Below are positions 18,101 to 26,071 of a stretch of 64,000 bases of DNA, piece by piece. Origin of the DNA: Deltaproteobacteria bacterium. Its GTDB lineage: Bacteria > Bdellovibrionota > FAC87 > UBA2466. Made by a program: the position numbers and the translations under genes. Under the pieces are notes generated by a model that did not search any database, had not been told where the DNA came from, and was given only the letters and a program-made list of their open reading frames with translations. The DNA lies in NCBI GenBank assembly GCA_016196825.1, contig JACPWY010000034.1, forward strand, positions 1-64,000, in the 5' to 3' direction. Position 1 is the first letter of the stretch. Each line of letters begins with the position of its first letter.

Positions 18101-18724
18101 GAAGTTAGCGAGAAAAAGTTTGATGGCCTTTTCATCCAGCGCGCCTTGGGGGTTTCGGGGTGCACCAAAGCGAAGGTCGGGAAAGGCGGGGAGAAGGGCC
18201 TGAGTCTTGTTGAGACGAATTTCCAGCTCACCGAGCAGCCGCTCGACCTCGGCGGACGGTGCTGCCGCAAGCCCGTGCGCACGGGCGAGCGCGTGCGCCG
18301 AGATGAGTTGGTATTCAAAGAGGCGAATCTCCGTTGCTGAGAGATCGAGTGCTATCGCCATGGGGCCCAATTCGCCGGAGAGAACGTGGGCACGCAGAAG
18401 TGTATAGGTGGCCGGATAGGCCTCGATCTGGGGGTTATCCGTTTCGGATTCCTCTGCGAGGAAAGATCGTTTTTCGATTGCGCTCGTGCGAAGGTGAGTG
18501 AGGAAGCGGTCCCATTCCTTCGTGAGTTCCTCGCGCACCGAAACGACCGATACGATGACGCTTTCGGCGCGGGGGCCGAGATCTTTGGGGGCGTTTTCAT
18601 TGAACGCCTCCCTCGATAGGGCGGCGTTTTTCACTTCGAGATCCGCGATTGTCTTTCCAAGTGGAAGCTCAGCCCAAAGTGGAAAGGCCGTCAGGGCGAG
18701 CAGGCTGAAAAAGAGCTTTCGCAT
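15119..18724 (-). CDS. Very large exported protein of unknown function
   Basis: From the ATG at 18724 the protein has 1201 residues (the frame reaches 18766). It starts with a signal peptide, MRKLFFSLLALTAFPLWA, then ELP. The mature protein is almost entirely alpha-helical by composition, rich in Leu/Ala/Arg/Glu, with no recognised enzyme motif. Near residue 830 a hydrophobic stretch (WVAGGFAALALGLSCTEVGAP followed by AAVIPGAISLGISAH) could cross or insert into a membrane. The last 200 residues contain another hydrophobic region (VHLVEDGAHLVVNLPLIPFGAKW) and an acidic tail. No family was recognised. It diverges from the next gene, also an exported unknown protein, with a 99-base shared promoter region; together with the gene at 20353-21474 it forms a block of three large exported unknowns. 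Confidence 0.8.
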   Translation of the reverse strand: MRKLFFSLLALTAFPLWAELPLGKTIADLEVKNAALSREAFNENAPKDLGPRAESVIVSVVSVREELTKEWDRFLTHLRTSAIEKRSFLAEESETDNPQIEAYPATYTLLRAHVLSGELGPMAIALDLSATEIRLFEYQLISAHALARAHGLAAAPSAEVERLLGELEIRLNKTQALLPAFPDLRFGAPRNPQGALDEKAIKLFLANFMVKDGPALSDKDRKRILGALSTADATVRDLQAYYFNYYPQRSRTEALNHIATLIQQVPGLRECINLTRGLSDLAQNPITLSDFEGPSCDFPAFERALRLYVSYYRSQAGWTLLPALVDFFSNIGTNGPPHSLAAELDHFVLTHEPDESPLRHSWPQIQKTLLADPAQVNTWLSADTLTLNRDLKKTLLSAGVNIADGFDANYTENITQAEQLLANYKRFDLSTPIMTVDSETDCEPFLKGAKSPHRAAQVLRQAIIPEATQASSTGFLRSIPLYEVRVANLMSLQTPKVDRITLTGLLQTTALRQLTRSFAETQLLMGKEASLLIEEIEGTAKSNYMAVADTKFELSDHRASLAVVLGEAKRNITAGYRTYYRGQLLKAAEKLRELDATITRLNSRGGAATQAPPGLAKILNMPPEFTGESHKSNIGPINQSLIDLVGWVRDDYVRLHNIKERNYRLTVDQFKEQIDWYSGIENGRTVRPPRSTSFIGAEELTILQSHPVMQGLLTNHVQEILDGPRDLAIAMKELVAAHWPMLTSVDPRTGRTTEIWRTYTDKAFEKTLESHLSMIKGTTEVLFSQKDLDRTLTIGVSNRSLVDTVLRRFPSQKRAVCEEQIRIAGDKSFNAWVAGGFAALALGLSCTEVGAPAAVIPGAISLGISAHEAGKARIAAAQTHAYQVGSLSQRSSIERQNDSLYMRRLSDELLWRQIDTALSVGALATGGTIKFARLGKLLGSTERAVACSRVQTLRFFKNWPRAVAARASNPIVSSASRYASVRYAVRFAQLTQKTLRTVGETVLYPFHRLGLTAPMGADWRLFSELSPGLAAWQRVTVRGVHLVEDGAHLVVNLPLIPFGAKWGSGVAAKYLAGYGTYEIGNWGLHTWCAYRDAAMVVATARLSELMQNPEPDPAYAELIEAIYQGEITTTEAAQVLIYDARFTYQESINAVIEAAEPDPEVRRVRLRDLKRTIQSSVPIDANHRRAIDHAVREIDAAIGQI

Positions 18725-18823
18725 CGGGGTTTGCGAGTTGTACCTGTTTTTCCCAAGGCAAATCAATGGATTAGCCTAAAACCTCTTGAAACGATTGGGG
18801 AAAATCGGCTAGAAAACCGGGCC

Positions 18824-20356
18824 ATGAAGCACAAGTGGATTGCCGTTCTGGGGCTCGTTCTTTCGGTGTCACTGTTGGCCAAGGATCCGGTGGAGGTGGA
18901 GCTTGAGCGCATCCACCAGATGATCGAGGCCGACCGCGCGAAGATCGGGATGAGAACGGCGCAGGAGACGGACGACAGGAGCAGGCTCTACGCCATCCCG
19001 ACCGAATTCTCCCAGTATATTTGGAACGACCCACAGTCGCGGTACATCGCCGCGGTGAGCGGTGTCCTTGAGCTCGGGGTGTACGCGATCGCTCGTCACC
19101 ATATGAAGGCCAATGTTGCGAGTTGGTACAGAGTGCTCGATGCGGTTCGAGATTTGGAAATTGAAAAGGTCGATGGCCATTGGCGAAATCGGGAATTTGA
19201 TCTGGTGAAGGACGGCGCAAAAAAGGCGGAACGAACCTCCTTCAAGCGCCTTTACGTCGATTGGCTTTCGGGGCAGCGCGATCTGGCTCGCGCCATTGCT
19301 CGGCTTGAGAAGAGTGATCGCGAGGCGTGGCTGCAGAGTGATCGCGTGGATGCGCGCACTAGACAAATGGTGATGGAGATGACGGCGAAGGTGGGCGTGG
19401 GGGCGGACACGCCCGCGGATGCCACGGCCGCGGCGCGTGGAAAGGTGTTGGACCTGGCAACCGCTCATCGCAATGATGTCGGCAATTACGAGAACCTTCG
19501 CACGGCTGTTACCCAAGAGAGGGTCGTGGCAATCGTGAAGGCGGCGACCGGCAAAGAGATCCCGGTGCCGAAGAGCGCGGGTGATCTTTTTCGTCAGGCG
19601 GAAGGGGAATTGCTGAATCTTCCCCTAGGTGAGGGCAAGGGGATCGCGTTGCCGTCCACACCGGGCGCGCGCTCGCTTCAGGTTGAGCTCACCTTACAGG
19701 CCGTTAAAAATGTGCGGAGCACCGCCGAGCGTTCGATTCTGAATGGCCAGAAGCTGTGGCGGCGGGCGAGCCTTCCTGTTCTTCTGATCGCGATTCCTCT
19801 TTCGAGCATAGCTATCTCCCGCGTTTACGATAACTATTTCGCGCAGGAGATGCGGCTTCAGGTGGGCGACGGCGCTCGAAAGGCCGCGCGGGATCGCTAT
19901 ACGAACGAGATGATTTCGAGTCTCCCCAAGCCGCTCTTGGCCATGGTGATTACGACCTGGAACGAAAATCCGCACCTTAAGCTCTACGCGTGCCCCGTGA
20001 AGAGCGAAATAAACCCTGAGATTCACAATCCGGATGTCGACTTGGTTGGGAGCTATGCGATGCTTTCAATCCTGGAGCTTGCGGCCCAGGGAAAATCGAT
20101 GACCCGAACCAGCGGCGGCCAGCCGGTTCTCACGGAAGAATTTCTCGAGAGTTTCTTCGAAAAGCTCATCACGTACGCCAAGAAGCGCAACCCGGCGCTC
20201 AATCGGATTCCCGCTGAAGCTTGGAATCGCAAGATCCTGCCGGATCTCATGGATGCGGGGAATAAGAACTTCGGGGCCATTCCAAAGGTGATTAAGGTGG
20301 CGCCACGTCAGGCGAAAGAAGACCTTCCCGATTTTGAATTTCAGAAAGCCGACTAG
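18824..20356 (+). CDS. Exported protein of unknown function with internal membrane segment
   Basis: The ATG at 18824 opens 510 residues beginning with a signal peptide (MKHKWIAVLGLVLSVSLLA, then KDPVEVE); the frame is open from 18731 but upstream sequence is not protein-like. The first 300 residues are charged and helical (for example VELERIHQMIEADRAKIGMR). A single hydrophobic segment, RRASLPVLLIAIPLSSIAIS, lies around residue 345. So the protein may hang in the periplasm on an inner-membrane anchor, or the segment may pack inside a helical bundle as in its large neighbour at 15119-18724. No family recognised. Divergent from that neighbour, convergent with the next gene, whose stop overlaps by four bases (20353-20356). 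Confidence 0.78.
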   Translation: MKHKWIAVLGLVLSVSLLAKDPVEVELERIHQMIEADRAKIGMRTAQETDDRSRLYAIPTEFSQYIWNDPQSRYIAAVSGVLELGVYAIARHHMKANVASWYRVLDAVRDLEIEKVDGHWRNREFDLVKDGAKKAERTSFKRLYVDWLSGQRDLARAIARLEKSDREAWLQSDRVDARTRQMVMEMTAKVGVGADTPADATAAARGKVLDLATAHRNDVGNYENLRTAVTQERVVAIVKAATGKEIPVPKSAGDLFRQAEGELLNLPLGEGKGIALPSTPGARSLQVELTLQAVKNVRSTAERSILNGQKLWRRASLPVLLIAIPLSSIAISRVYDNYFAQEMRLQVGDGARKAARDRYTNEMISSLPKPLLAMVITTWNENPHLKLYACPVKSEINPEIHNPDVDLVGSYAMLSILELAAQGKSMTRTSGGQPVLTEEFLESFFEKLITYAKKRNPALNRIPAEAWNRKILPDLMDAGNKNFGAIPKVIKVAPRQAKEDLPDFEFQKAD

Positions 20357-21474
20357 CGCGGCTGCCCGAACGCGGGGAAGGGGCAGTCGGGGGAGGCGGA
20401 GAAGTGGAGAGGGAGGGTGCGGGTGCCGTAACTGGGGATTGTGCCGTCAACGAACACGGGAGGGACGAACGCTGCGCCGTATTCCGTCTTCAGCCGATCA
20501 AAGAGATGTTTGGTGTTCTTATCGAACTGGTGGGTATTCACCCGGGCTTCTGTAATCGTGGCGCGATCAGGTTTGGGAACGCTGTCGCCAGCGGCCAGAA
20601 AGAGCTCCAGGGCCTGCGCGCTGCCGATTTGGACGGGGCCTGGCTTCGCGGACTTGCGATTTTTCGGGTCTGTGACGGCGTGGGAAATGCACATTTCTCG
20701 CTGGAATCGTCTAGCGTAGTCGGGCTCCGTTTTGAATTTTGTGATGATTGCCTTCATCAGTGCTGGGGAGAGAGGGACTGGCACCGGTCGTGTGAGCCCC
20801 TCTGGGATCAGGTTGTAGAGCGCCCTATTGGTGAATTCAAGAAGGCTTGGGATCTCCTCCATCGACTGGATGAGCTCGTTACAAGGCCCCATTTCATAGC
20901 GGAGGAGTTCAATTTCCTCCTTGGCCAATTTGATGGCCCCCTCGTATCGCCACCTCTCGGTCGTTTTCTGATCAGCTAAGATCTCTTCATTACTTTCGAT
21001 GCTCGCTTCCCGGCTTTTGATTTCACTGGCTAGGTATCGTTGGTGAACTTTGAAATTTCCGAGGTTAGTGGAGTGATAGAACTTGGTCCCAGGTTTGTAA
21101 TAAGCCGCTTCGGTCTCGGCGAGCACTTTTTCTCGGTGCGTTCTCTCATCATCGTTCACTCGCGGTTCTTTTCGAAGGCGATGGTCGCGTTCTAAGAGGA
21201 GGGTTTGCAGCATTCTCAATTTGATGATGGTCTTCGTGAGAGAGCCAGTGACGATATTGCCGCCACCCAGCCGATCAAGGGAGCCAGGTAGACCGACATC
21301 ACCCGCGTTTTCGTACATCTGGCTCCTGATCGCAGCCATCTCTCTTTCGAGAAGCCCCACGGTGATCTCCTGCTCATTAGTGGGGAGGCTGTGGCGCTGG
21401 CCATCGAGCCCTTGGTAGCCGGGCTCGGCGGAGGCGATTCGCGCGAGAAGTAGAAAAGCGAGGCAGACTGGCAT
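20353..21474 (-). CDS. Exported protein of unknown function
   Basis: 373 residues starting at ATG 21474 with a short signal peptide (MPVCLAFLLLARIASA, then EPGYQ). The mature protein is helical and charged, with likely coiled-coil stretches (EREMAAIRSQM, REKVLAETEAAYY, ASEIKSREASIESNEEILADQ). The C-terminal part contains GPVQIGSAQALELFLAAGDSVPKP and ends in a Pro/aromatic-rich tail. Two cysteines are well separated. No motif or family was recognised. Its 3' end overlaps that of the preceding exported-protein gene by four bases, so the two are transcribed toward each other with no space for a terminator. Confidence 0.75.
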   Translation of the reverse strand: MPVCLAFLLLARIASAEPGYQGLDGQRHSLPTNEQEITVGLLEREMAAIRSQMYENAGDVGLPGSLDRLGGGNIVTGSLTKTIIKLRMLQTLLLERDHRLRKEPRVNDDERTHREKVLAETEAAYYKPGTKFYHSTNLGNFKVHQRYLASEIKSREASIESNEEILADQKTTERWRYEGAIKLAKEEIELLRYEMGPCNELIQSMEEIPSLLEFTNRALYNLIPEGLTRPVPVPLSPALMKAIITKFKTEPDYARRFQREMCISHAVTDPKNRKSAKPGPVQIGSAQALELFLAAGDSVPKPDRATITEARVNTHQFDKNTKHLFDRLKTEYGAAFVPPVFVDGTIPSYGTRTLPLHFSASPDCPFPAFGQPR

Positions 21475-21640
21475 ATGGCCTCATTTTATCAGTCTTTTCG
21501 TGGAAACACTGCTTCACTCCACGCTCAAAGTTTACATGCGGAATTTGTCAGCGGCCTTTCCTCGAAGCGGCGCGTAAGATTTCTCATGAGGACTTTGTGA
21601 GTTTGCCAAGTTGGGAACGTGACCTCCCCGCTTGGTAAAA

Positions 21641-21684
21641 GGGGTGGCGGTTGTGCCAGTACTTCCGCCACCCCACTTTTTATT
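21641..21684. terminator. Strong rho-independent terminator without an obvious upstream gene
   Basis: A perfect 10-bp stem (GGGGTGGCGG at 21641-21650 with CCGCCACCCC at 21665-21674) around a 14-base loop, followed on the + strand by ACTTTTTATTT. Read on the minus strand the stem is followed by TTTTACC, so it may work both ways. No gene on either strand ends here. On the + strand it would close a transcript arising between 21475 and 21640. Confidence 0.75.
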
Positions 21685-21732
21685 TCAAGAATGGCGTTGA
21701 TTCGGCCGATAGCGGACCGAAGGAGTGCGCCT

Positions 21733-23235
21733 TTGGATACCTCCGCCAAAATGGACCGGATTGTGGAGATGATTCACAATTCCCAGTGGGGGCAGGCGAA
21801 AGAGGCTCTTGAGAAGCTGAGGCGTAAGAAGATCAGCGGGGCCGATCTCATTCGATTTGCGAGCCTGTGCCGACGGGCCAATCTGCCCTCGCTGGGGCTA
21901 TCAGTGCTGAGGCCCGTCGTGCGACCCAGTAGTCGTAAGACCCTCGCCGCCACCCCCCAACATTTGACTGAGTACGCCGCTTGCCTCATCCGAGTAGGCG
22001 CGTGTCGAGAGGCCGAGGCCCTCTTCACGCAGTTTGATCTCGAATTGGTTCCCGAATCCTATTTCTACAAGGCCCTGCTCCATGTGAAGGAGTGGGAATA
22101 CGAGCAGGCGATCAGTCTTCTCTCCCAACACATCGACCGGATGCGCAAGGATCCCTATGTGGTCGCGATCTCGCAATTGAATCTGGCGATGTGTCTTCTC
22201 TTTGAGGAGAGAAACTTCGAGGCGCGCAACGTGCTTGTTGAGGTGCTCAATTCACCGCAGATGGCACACCACCGGATTATCTCGGGCAATTGCCACCGAC
22301 TATTCGGCAATCTGGAATTTCAATCTGGCGATTCCAAACAGGCGCTGGTGAGCTTTCAAAAGGCCCTGGAGATCTTTGGTAACCCAGAAGATATCGACGC
22401 CTTTCTTGCGAGAAAGTGGGTTGCCATTACCAACCACGCACTCAAGGTGCGGGGCTCTTCGGCTTCGGTGAGGGCGATTTCTCAAGAGGCCGTGCAGCGG
22501 ATGCATTGGGAGAGCTTACGTGACATCGATTATCAGATCGCTCTGTTGGAACAGGATGAAGACAAACTGATCCACCTCCATTTTGGAACACCGTTTGTGA
22601 GTTTCAAAAGGCGAATCGAAAGGAGATTTCCTGATCTTGTGATTCCGCAGGTCTTGAGGTGGAGCCCAGGGAACCGCGCAATGGTGGATGGGGAGGAGTT
22701 TGATTTGCGAACCTCCAGTTTTCGACCGGGGCAGACTTCGCACCGGCTTCTGTCCGTTTTGATGTCCGATTTTTACAGGCCGTTCCACACACTGGATCTT
22801 TTTCAGGGCGTTTTTCCGGGCGAGGTGTATGCGAGTGGCCACTCCGAACAGAGGGTCTACCAGGCCTTAGCCCGCTTGCGGCGAGAACTGAAGACACAGG
22901 AGTCATCGATTAAGGTATCCAGCGGCCGAGAGAATCAGTTTCGGCTCGGGGTCGAGGCGCCAGTTGAGTTCGTGATTCACCGAGATGACCGAACAGTGAG
23001 CTATGCGCTCGATCACCGTACGCAAGTATTGCGAAGAACATTTGGAGCAAATGTATTTATGGTCACAGACGTGATGAAGTGCTTGGGGCTCGCCCGTCGG
23101 ACTGCGAACGATGTCCTGAAGGAGGCAGTTCAATCGGGGGTGCTCCTGAAACTGGGATCGGGCGCTCATACTCACTATCGAATCTCAGAAACAATAGTCC
23201 GCCCTGCATCGGAGACCATACGAAATGCCGGATGA
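21733..23235 (+). CDS. TPR regulator with OmpR/SARP-like and C-terminal winged-helix domains
   Basis: The chosen TTG start at 21733 lies seven bases after AGGAG (21721-21725). The open frame begins at 21619, but that would place a terminator hairpin inside the gene. The 500-residue protein has three parts. Residues 1-300 form helix pairs of the TPR kind (for example SYFYKALLHVKEWEYEQAISLL, and KQALVSFQKALEIFG). Around 335-410 there is a segment with the spacing of an OmpR/SARP winged helix (HRLLSVLMSDF.., QRVYQALARLRREL, then a wing ending in FRLG). The last 70 residues look like a second winged helix (VMKCLGLARRTANDVLKEAVQSGVL). A clear paralogue lies at 36925-38406, sharing HWE(S/T)LRDxDY and FGTP(F/Y)V. 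Probably a cytosolic transcription regulator; its targets are unknown. Confidence 0.75.
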   Translation: MDTSAKMDRIVEMIHNSQWGQAKEALEKLRRKKISGADLIRFASLCRRANLPSLGLSVLRPVVRPSSRKTLAATPQHLTEYAACLIRVGACREAEALFTQFDLELVPESYFYKALLHVKEWEYEQAISLLSQHIDRMRKDPYVVAISQLNLAMCLLFEERNFEARNVLVEVLNSPQMAHHRIISGNCHRLFGNLEFQSGDSKQALVSFQKALEIFGNPEDIDAFLARKWVAITNHALKVRGSSASVRAISQEAVQRMHWESLRDIDYQIALLEQDEDKLIHLHFGTPFVSFKRRIERRFPDLVIPQVLRWSPGNRAMVDGEEFDLRTSSFRPGQTSHRLLSVLMSDFYRPFHTLDLFQGVFPGEVYASGHSEQRVYQALARLRRELKTQESSIKVSSGRENQFRLGVEAPVEFVIHRDDRTVSYALDHRTQVLRRTFGANVFMVTDVMKCLGLARRTANDVLKEAVQSGVLLKLGSGAHTHYRISETIVRPASETIRNAG

Positions 23236-23259
23236 GCAGGTTGCCGTATTCCATCGGGA

Positions 23260-25215
23260 TTAATCCCACAGCTCGGCACGGGGGATGGAGAGCGTAACTC
23301 TTGTTCCGCGCCCTAGGTGAGACTCGATCTGGATCTCCCCACCCCAGGATTCGACGGCGCGGTGGGCGTGGTAGAGGCCGAGCCCCGTGCCCCCGGGTTT
23401 GCCATGGGTGAAGCGGTATTCGGTGAGGCGGGACAGAAGTTCTTGGGGGACTCCACGGCCATTGTCGCGGACACTGACGTTCACGCGATTTCCTGTAGAA
23501 TCGATGGAAACCTCTACGACATTGGGGGTGTCGACACCGCTCTCCGTGGCTTCGCAGGCGTTATCGAGAAGGTTGGACAGCACCCGTGAGAATTCGGCCG
23601 CTCGGACAGCGGCCACGTTGTTCTGTGGCGAGCCCCTCCATCGGATCAGGATGCCGGGCTTAGCTGTTAACTGGACCCGCTTTTCCTCAATCACGGGCTC
23701 GATCAATTCGCGTATGGAAAGAGGGAGCGGCTTTTCCTTGGCGCTTGCAGCAGCGAGTGCCGCCTCCTCCCCAATGGAGAATCGGGTCATGTGGAGGCAG
23801 AGATCGCGGATTCGACCAATTGCGGTGATGAGGAGGTGGTGTTGCTCCTTCGGCAGACGATCCTGGGCCGTGAGCGCGATGGAATTGAGTGCAAGAAGTG
23901 GGGATCGAATGTCATGGGCCGCCCCCGCCGCCTGCTGTTTGAACTGCTCCACCTGATCCGTTTCTCGCTGAAGCACTGTGAGCTCGCGCAAGCTCTTCTG
24001 TCTCTCCTGGGAGACCACATACATGAAGAGTAGCCCGAGCGCGGGTGGGTAAAATTTCACGAAATACTGAAAAGAATAGATCTGGTGAAAAACGAGAATA
24101 TCCGACAGCTGCAGACAAAAGACGATCGAGAACGCGACGAGAAAGAGGCGGCTGTACGGGCTTTTTGAAGAATAGGCGCCGGTCACGCCCATGGCGACAG
24201 GGAGAATGAGAAGGGGAAAACTGTAGCGCATTACCCAGTAGGCGGTGTCAAAGCCCGTCGCGGGTTGGAAGTTGAGAAAGAGCAGTTCAGCGAGTGGGAT
24301 GAGGTAAGGGAGTCGCAGTCCGAGTCGGGTCCAGCGGGGGAATCGAAAATACACGCGCACTAACTCCATCAGCGACCAATCCATGAATATTCTCAGTGCG
24401 AAATGGAGGCTGCCCGCCAGGCGCAGTGGCCAGTACTCCCGAGGAATTTCGGAAAAACTTAGGAGAAACGCCGCCGAGGCGAAGCAGTAACGGATAAATG
24501 CATGGATGATGGGCTCATCTTTGAAGCTCCCAGAGAGATAGATCCCCAGCACGCACGCCATGAGGGAGAGAAGGCTCGCCCCCAGGATGGGGATGACGAC
24601 ATTCTTGGCGACGTGGCTGACGACGAATTGAAAGGCTGTCTGGGCCGATACGATCTGTACGGGCCCCTTTCGCAAACCCACCTGGGCTTTCTTTGGGGAA
24701 TAGACAATGAGAGAGAGCTCGTTAGGAGTGGTTAAAAGCTGATCCCATGGCAGGGGAACCGTGACGGGGTAGTGCTTGCTGTAATGGTAGTTGGGAGGAA
24801 AATCTCCGGCCCGTTTGACGAATTTGCCGTTCAAGTAGGCCTCAACACTATCGCCCACCTCGCCGAGAGTGAGCGTGCAGGAGGAGCCCGAGACGCGGCA
24901 GATCTCGGGCGGTGTGAAAATACGACGATAAACTAGATAGCCCTGAAAACGTCCGAGTGCGCTGCTGTCGAGATCGTGGGGAACGGTCGTGCGGCGGTAG
25001 ACCAGGGGGCGATAGAGGACGGATCCGGGGCGCACGGTGACATCAAAGGGGGGAACGGCCATCTCCCAGTCTCCAGCCAGGTTCTGAAAGGGGCGCACTG
25101 GCTCGATGGGGAAGAGATGAAACGAAAACTGCAGGACAACAAAGAGGGTCGCGAGCGCGAAGACCGTCGTGGTGAGGCGGCCGAGGTGCCAGCTTTGCAG
25201 GGCGATGTTCTTCAT
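23260..25215 (-). CDS. Sensor histidine kinase with extracytoplasmic 7TMR-DISM-like sensor
   Basis: A 651-residue membrane kinase. After one N-terminal helix (residues 15-35) comes a periplasmic jelly-roll-like domain with NLAGDWEMAVPP and YLVYRRIFTPP, akin to carbohydrate-binding 7TMR-DISMED2-type sensors. About seven membrane helices then occupy residues 205-400. The cytosolic part has the H-box AAHDIRSPLLAL (phospho-acceptor His near 437), N-box NLLDNACEA, G1 DNGRGVP and G2 GGTGLGL, so it should be active. No response regulator is encoded next to it. Its ATG overlaps the TGA of the upstream methyltransferase gene by one base (TGATG), so the kinase is translationally coupled to that enzyme. 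Convergent with the TPR regulator gene. Confidence 0.92.
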   Translation of the reverse strand: MKNIALQSWHLGRLTTTVFALATLFVVLQFSFHLFPIEPVRPFQNLAGDWEMAVPPFDVTVRPGSVLYRPLVYRRTTVPHDLDSSALGRFQGYLVYRRIFTPPEICRVSGSSCTLTLGEVGDSVEAYLNGKFVKRAGDFPPNYHYSKHYPVTVPLPWDQLLTTPNELSLIVYSPKKAQVGLRKGPVQIVSAQTAFQFVVSHVAKNVVIPILGASLLSLMACVLGIYLSGSFKDEPIIHAFIRYCFASAAFLLSFSEIPREYWPLRLAGSLHFALRIFMDWSLMELVRVYFRFPRWTRLGLRLPYLIPLAELLFLNFQPATGFDTAYWVMRYSFPLLILPVAMGVTGAYSSKSPYSRLFLVAFSIVFCLQLSDILVFHQIYSFQYFVKFYPPALGLLFMYVVSQERQKSLRELTVLQRETDQVEQFKQQAAGAAHDIRSPLLALNSIALTAQDRLPKEQHHLLITAIGRIRDLCLHMTRFSIGEEAALAAASAKEKPLPLSIRELIEPVIEEKRVQLTAKPGILIRWRGSPQNNVAAVRAAEFSRVLSNLLDNACEATESGVDTPNVVEVSIDSTGNRVNVSVRDNGRGVPQELLSRLTEYRFTHGKPGGTGLGLYHAHRAVESWGGEIQIESHLGRGTRVTLSIPRAELWD

Positions 25216-25937
25216 CAGCGTTTCACTCCTATCGCTCCGACGCTTTCTCGGCCGTCGAGTCTGAGATCCTCGGGGAAATCGGCGCGGTGAAGAAATGTAC
25301 AGCTTTCGATGCTGAAGCCAGCCTTGGACAGTTCCCTCGAGAGGAGGTCGGGGTCAAAGAAATGGATGGAGGCTGGGAGATTGGCGCCGCGCCGAGGATC
25401 GATTTTACGCAGATCCTCAATCCACCCAGGCCAATTGTCACCTTGGCGCTTTCTGTCCTCAAATTGAGGAATGATCGAACAAAAGTTTTTGAGGTACGGC
25501 GTTTCGGTGACTACAAAAATCTTTCCACCCGGCGTGAGGAGGTTGTGGGCGGATTTCAGCCACCGTTCCACCTCTTGCCCCTTCAGGAAATGGATCACGC
25601 GGCAGACCAAGATAGCCGAAAGTGAGCCTTCGAGATCTTCGAACCCCTGGGGAAACGGACCCAGCCGGAGGGACAGCCTAGGGCGATCGCTTTTCATGGC
25701 CCGCGCGCTCAGCACCTCGAGGTGGCGAGGGTCGATGTCATTGGCAATGATGGTGGCCCCCCTTTCAAGCGCTGTGAGCGAGGCCACTCCATATGCGGCG
25801 CCCACGTCGAGAGCCGGTGTGGGGGCTTGTGAGGCGGCGAATTCAATGAACGCCTGCGAGACGGGATCTGGGCGTGAGGTCATGTAGCCCATATTGTTGA
25901 GCGTAGGGATGAAGCCACTTGGTTCGGCGTTGGGCAT
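25215..25937 (-). CDS. SAM-dependent methyltransferase coupled to the histidine kinase
   Basis: From the ATG at 25937 the protein has 240 residues. Motif I is ALDVGAAYGVASLTALERG, followed by IIANDIDPRHLEVL (acidic loop) and a post-motif segment LVCRVIHFLKGQEVERWL, then LLTPGGKIFVV, all typical of class I methyltransferases. The N-terminal block SGFIPTLNNMGYMTSRPDP probably contacts the acceptor. A longer open frame runs to 26066 but overlaps a separate small gene (25952-26071), so the shorter start is preferred; its Shine-Dalgarno is weak. It is the middle gene of an operon: small membrane peptide, methyltransferase, kinase. The substrate is unknown, but tight coupling to a sensor kinase suggests a signalling or adaptation role. 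Confidence 0.82.
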   Translation of the reverse strand: MPNAEPSGFIPTLNNMGYMTSRPDPVSQAFIEFAASQAPTPALDVGAAYGVASLTALERGATIIANDIDPRHLEVLSARAMKSDRPRLSLRLGPFPQGFEDLEGSLSAILVCRVIHFLKGQEVERWLKSAHNLLTPGGKIFVVTETPYLKNFCSIIPQFEDRKRQGDNWPGWIEDLRKIDPRRGANLPASIHFFDPDLLSRELSKAGFSIESCTFLHRADFPEDLRLDGRESVGAIGVKR

Positions 25938-25951
25938 TATCGGAGCCACTG

Positions 25952-26071
25952 CTAAAGGCTGGATTGAAGGAGATGAGCGAGGACGATGGCCACGGAGACC
26001 ACCCCGGCCAGCGCGAGGGCTACGAATACCGCCCGCGATTCCAATCTCGTTTGTCGACTCGACCACACCAT
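25952..26071 (-). CDS. Small single-pass membrane protein (39 residues)
   Basis: A short ORF starting at ATG 26071 with a strong ribosome site (AAGGGGAGAG, four bases upstream) and ending with TAG at 25954-25952. The product has a basic amphipathic start (MVWSSRQTRLESR), then one transmembrane helix (AVFVALALAGVVSVAIVLAHLL) and a short tail QSSL. The stop lies 14 bases before the start of the methyltransferase gene, so it heads the operon that also carries the histidine kinase. It overlaps a longer N-terminal extension of the methyltransferase frame in another phase, which argues against that extension. The topology (positive residues first) predicts an inside N-terminus. Function unknown; a small partner of the membrane kinase is a reasonable guess. 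Confidence 0.65.
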   Translation of the reverse strand: MVWSSRQTRLESRAVFVALALAGVVSVAIVLAHLLQSSL

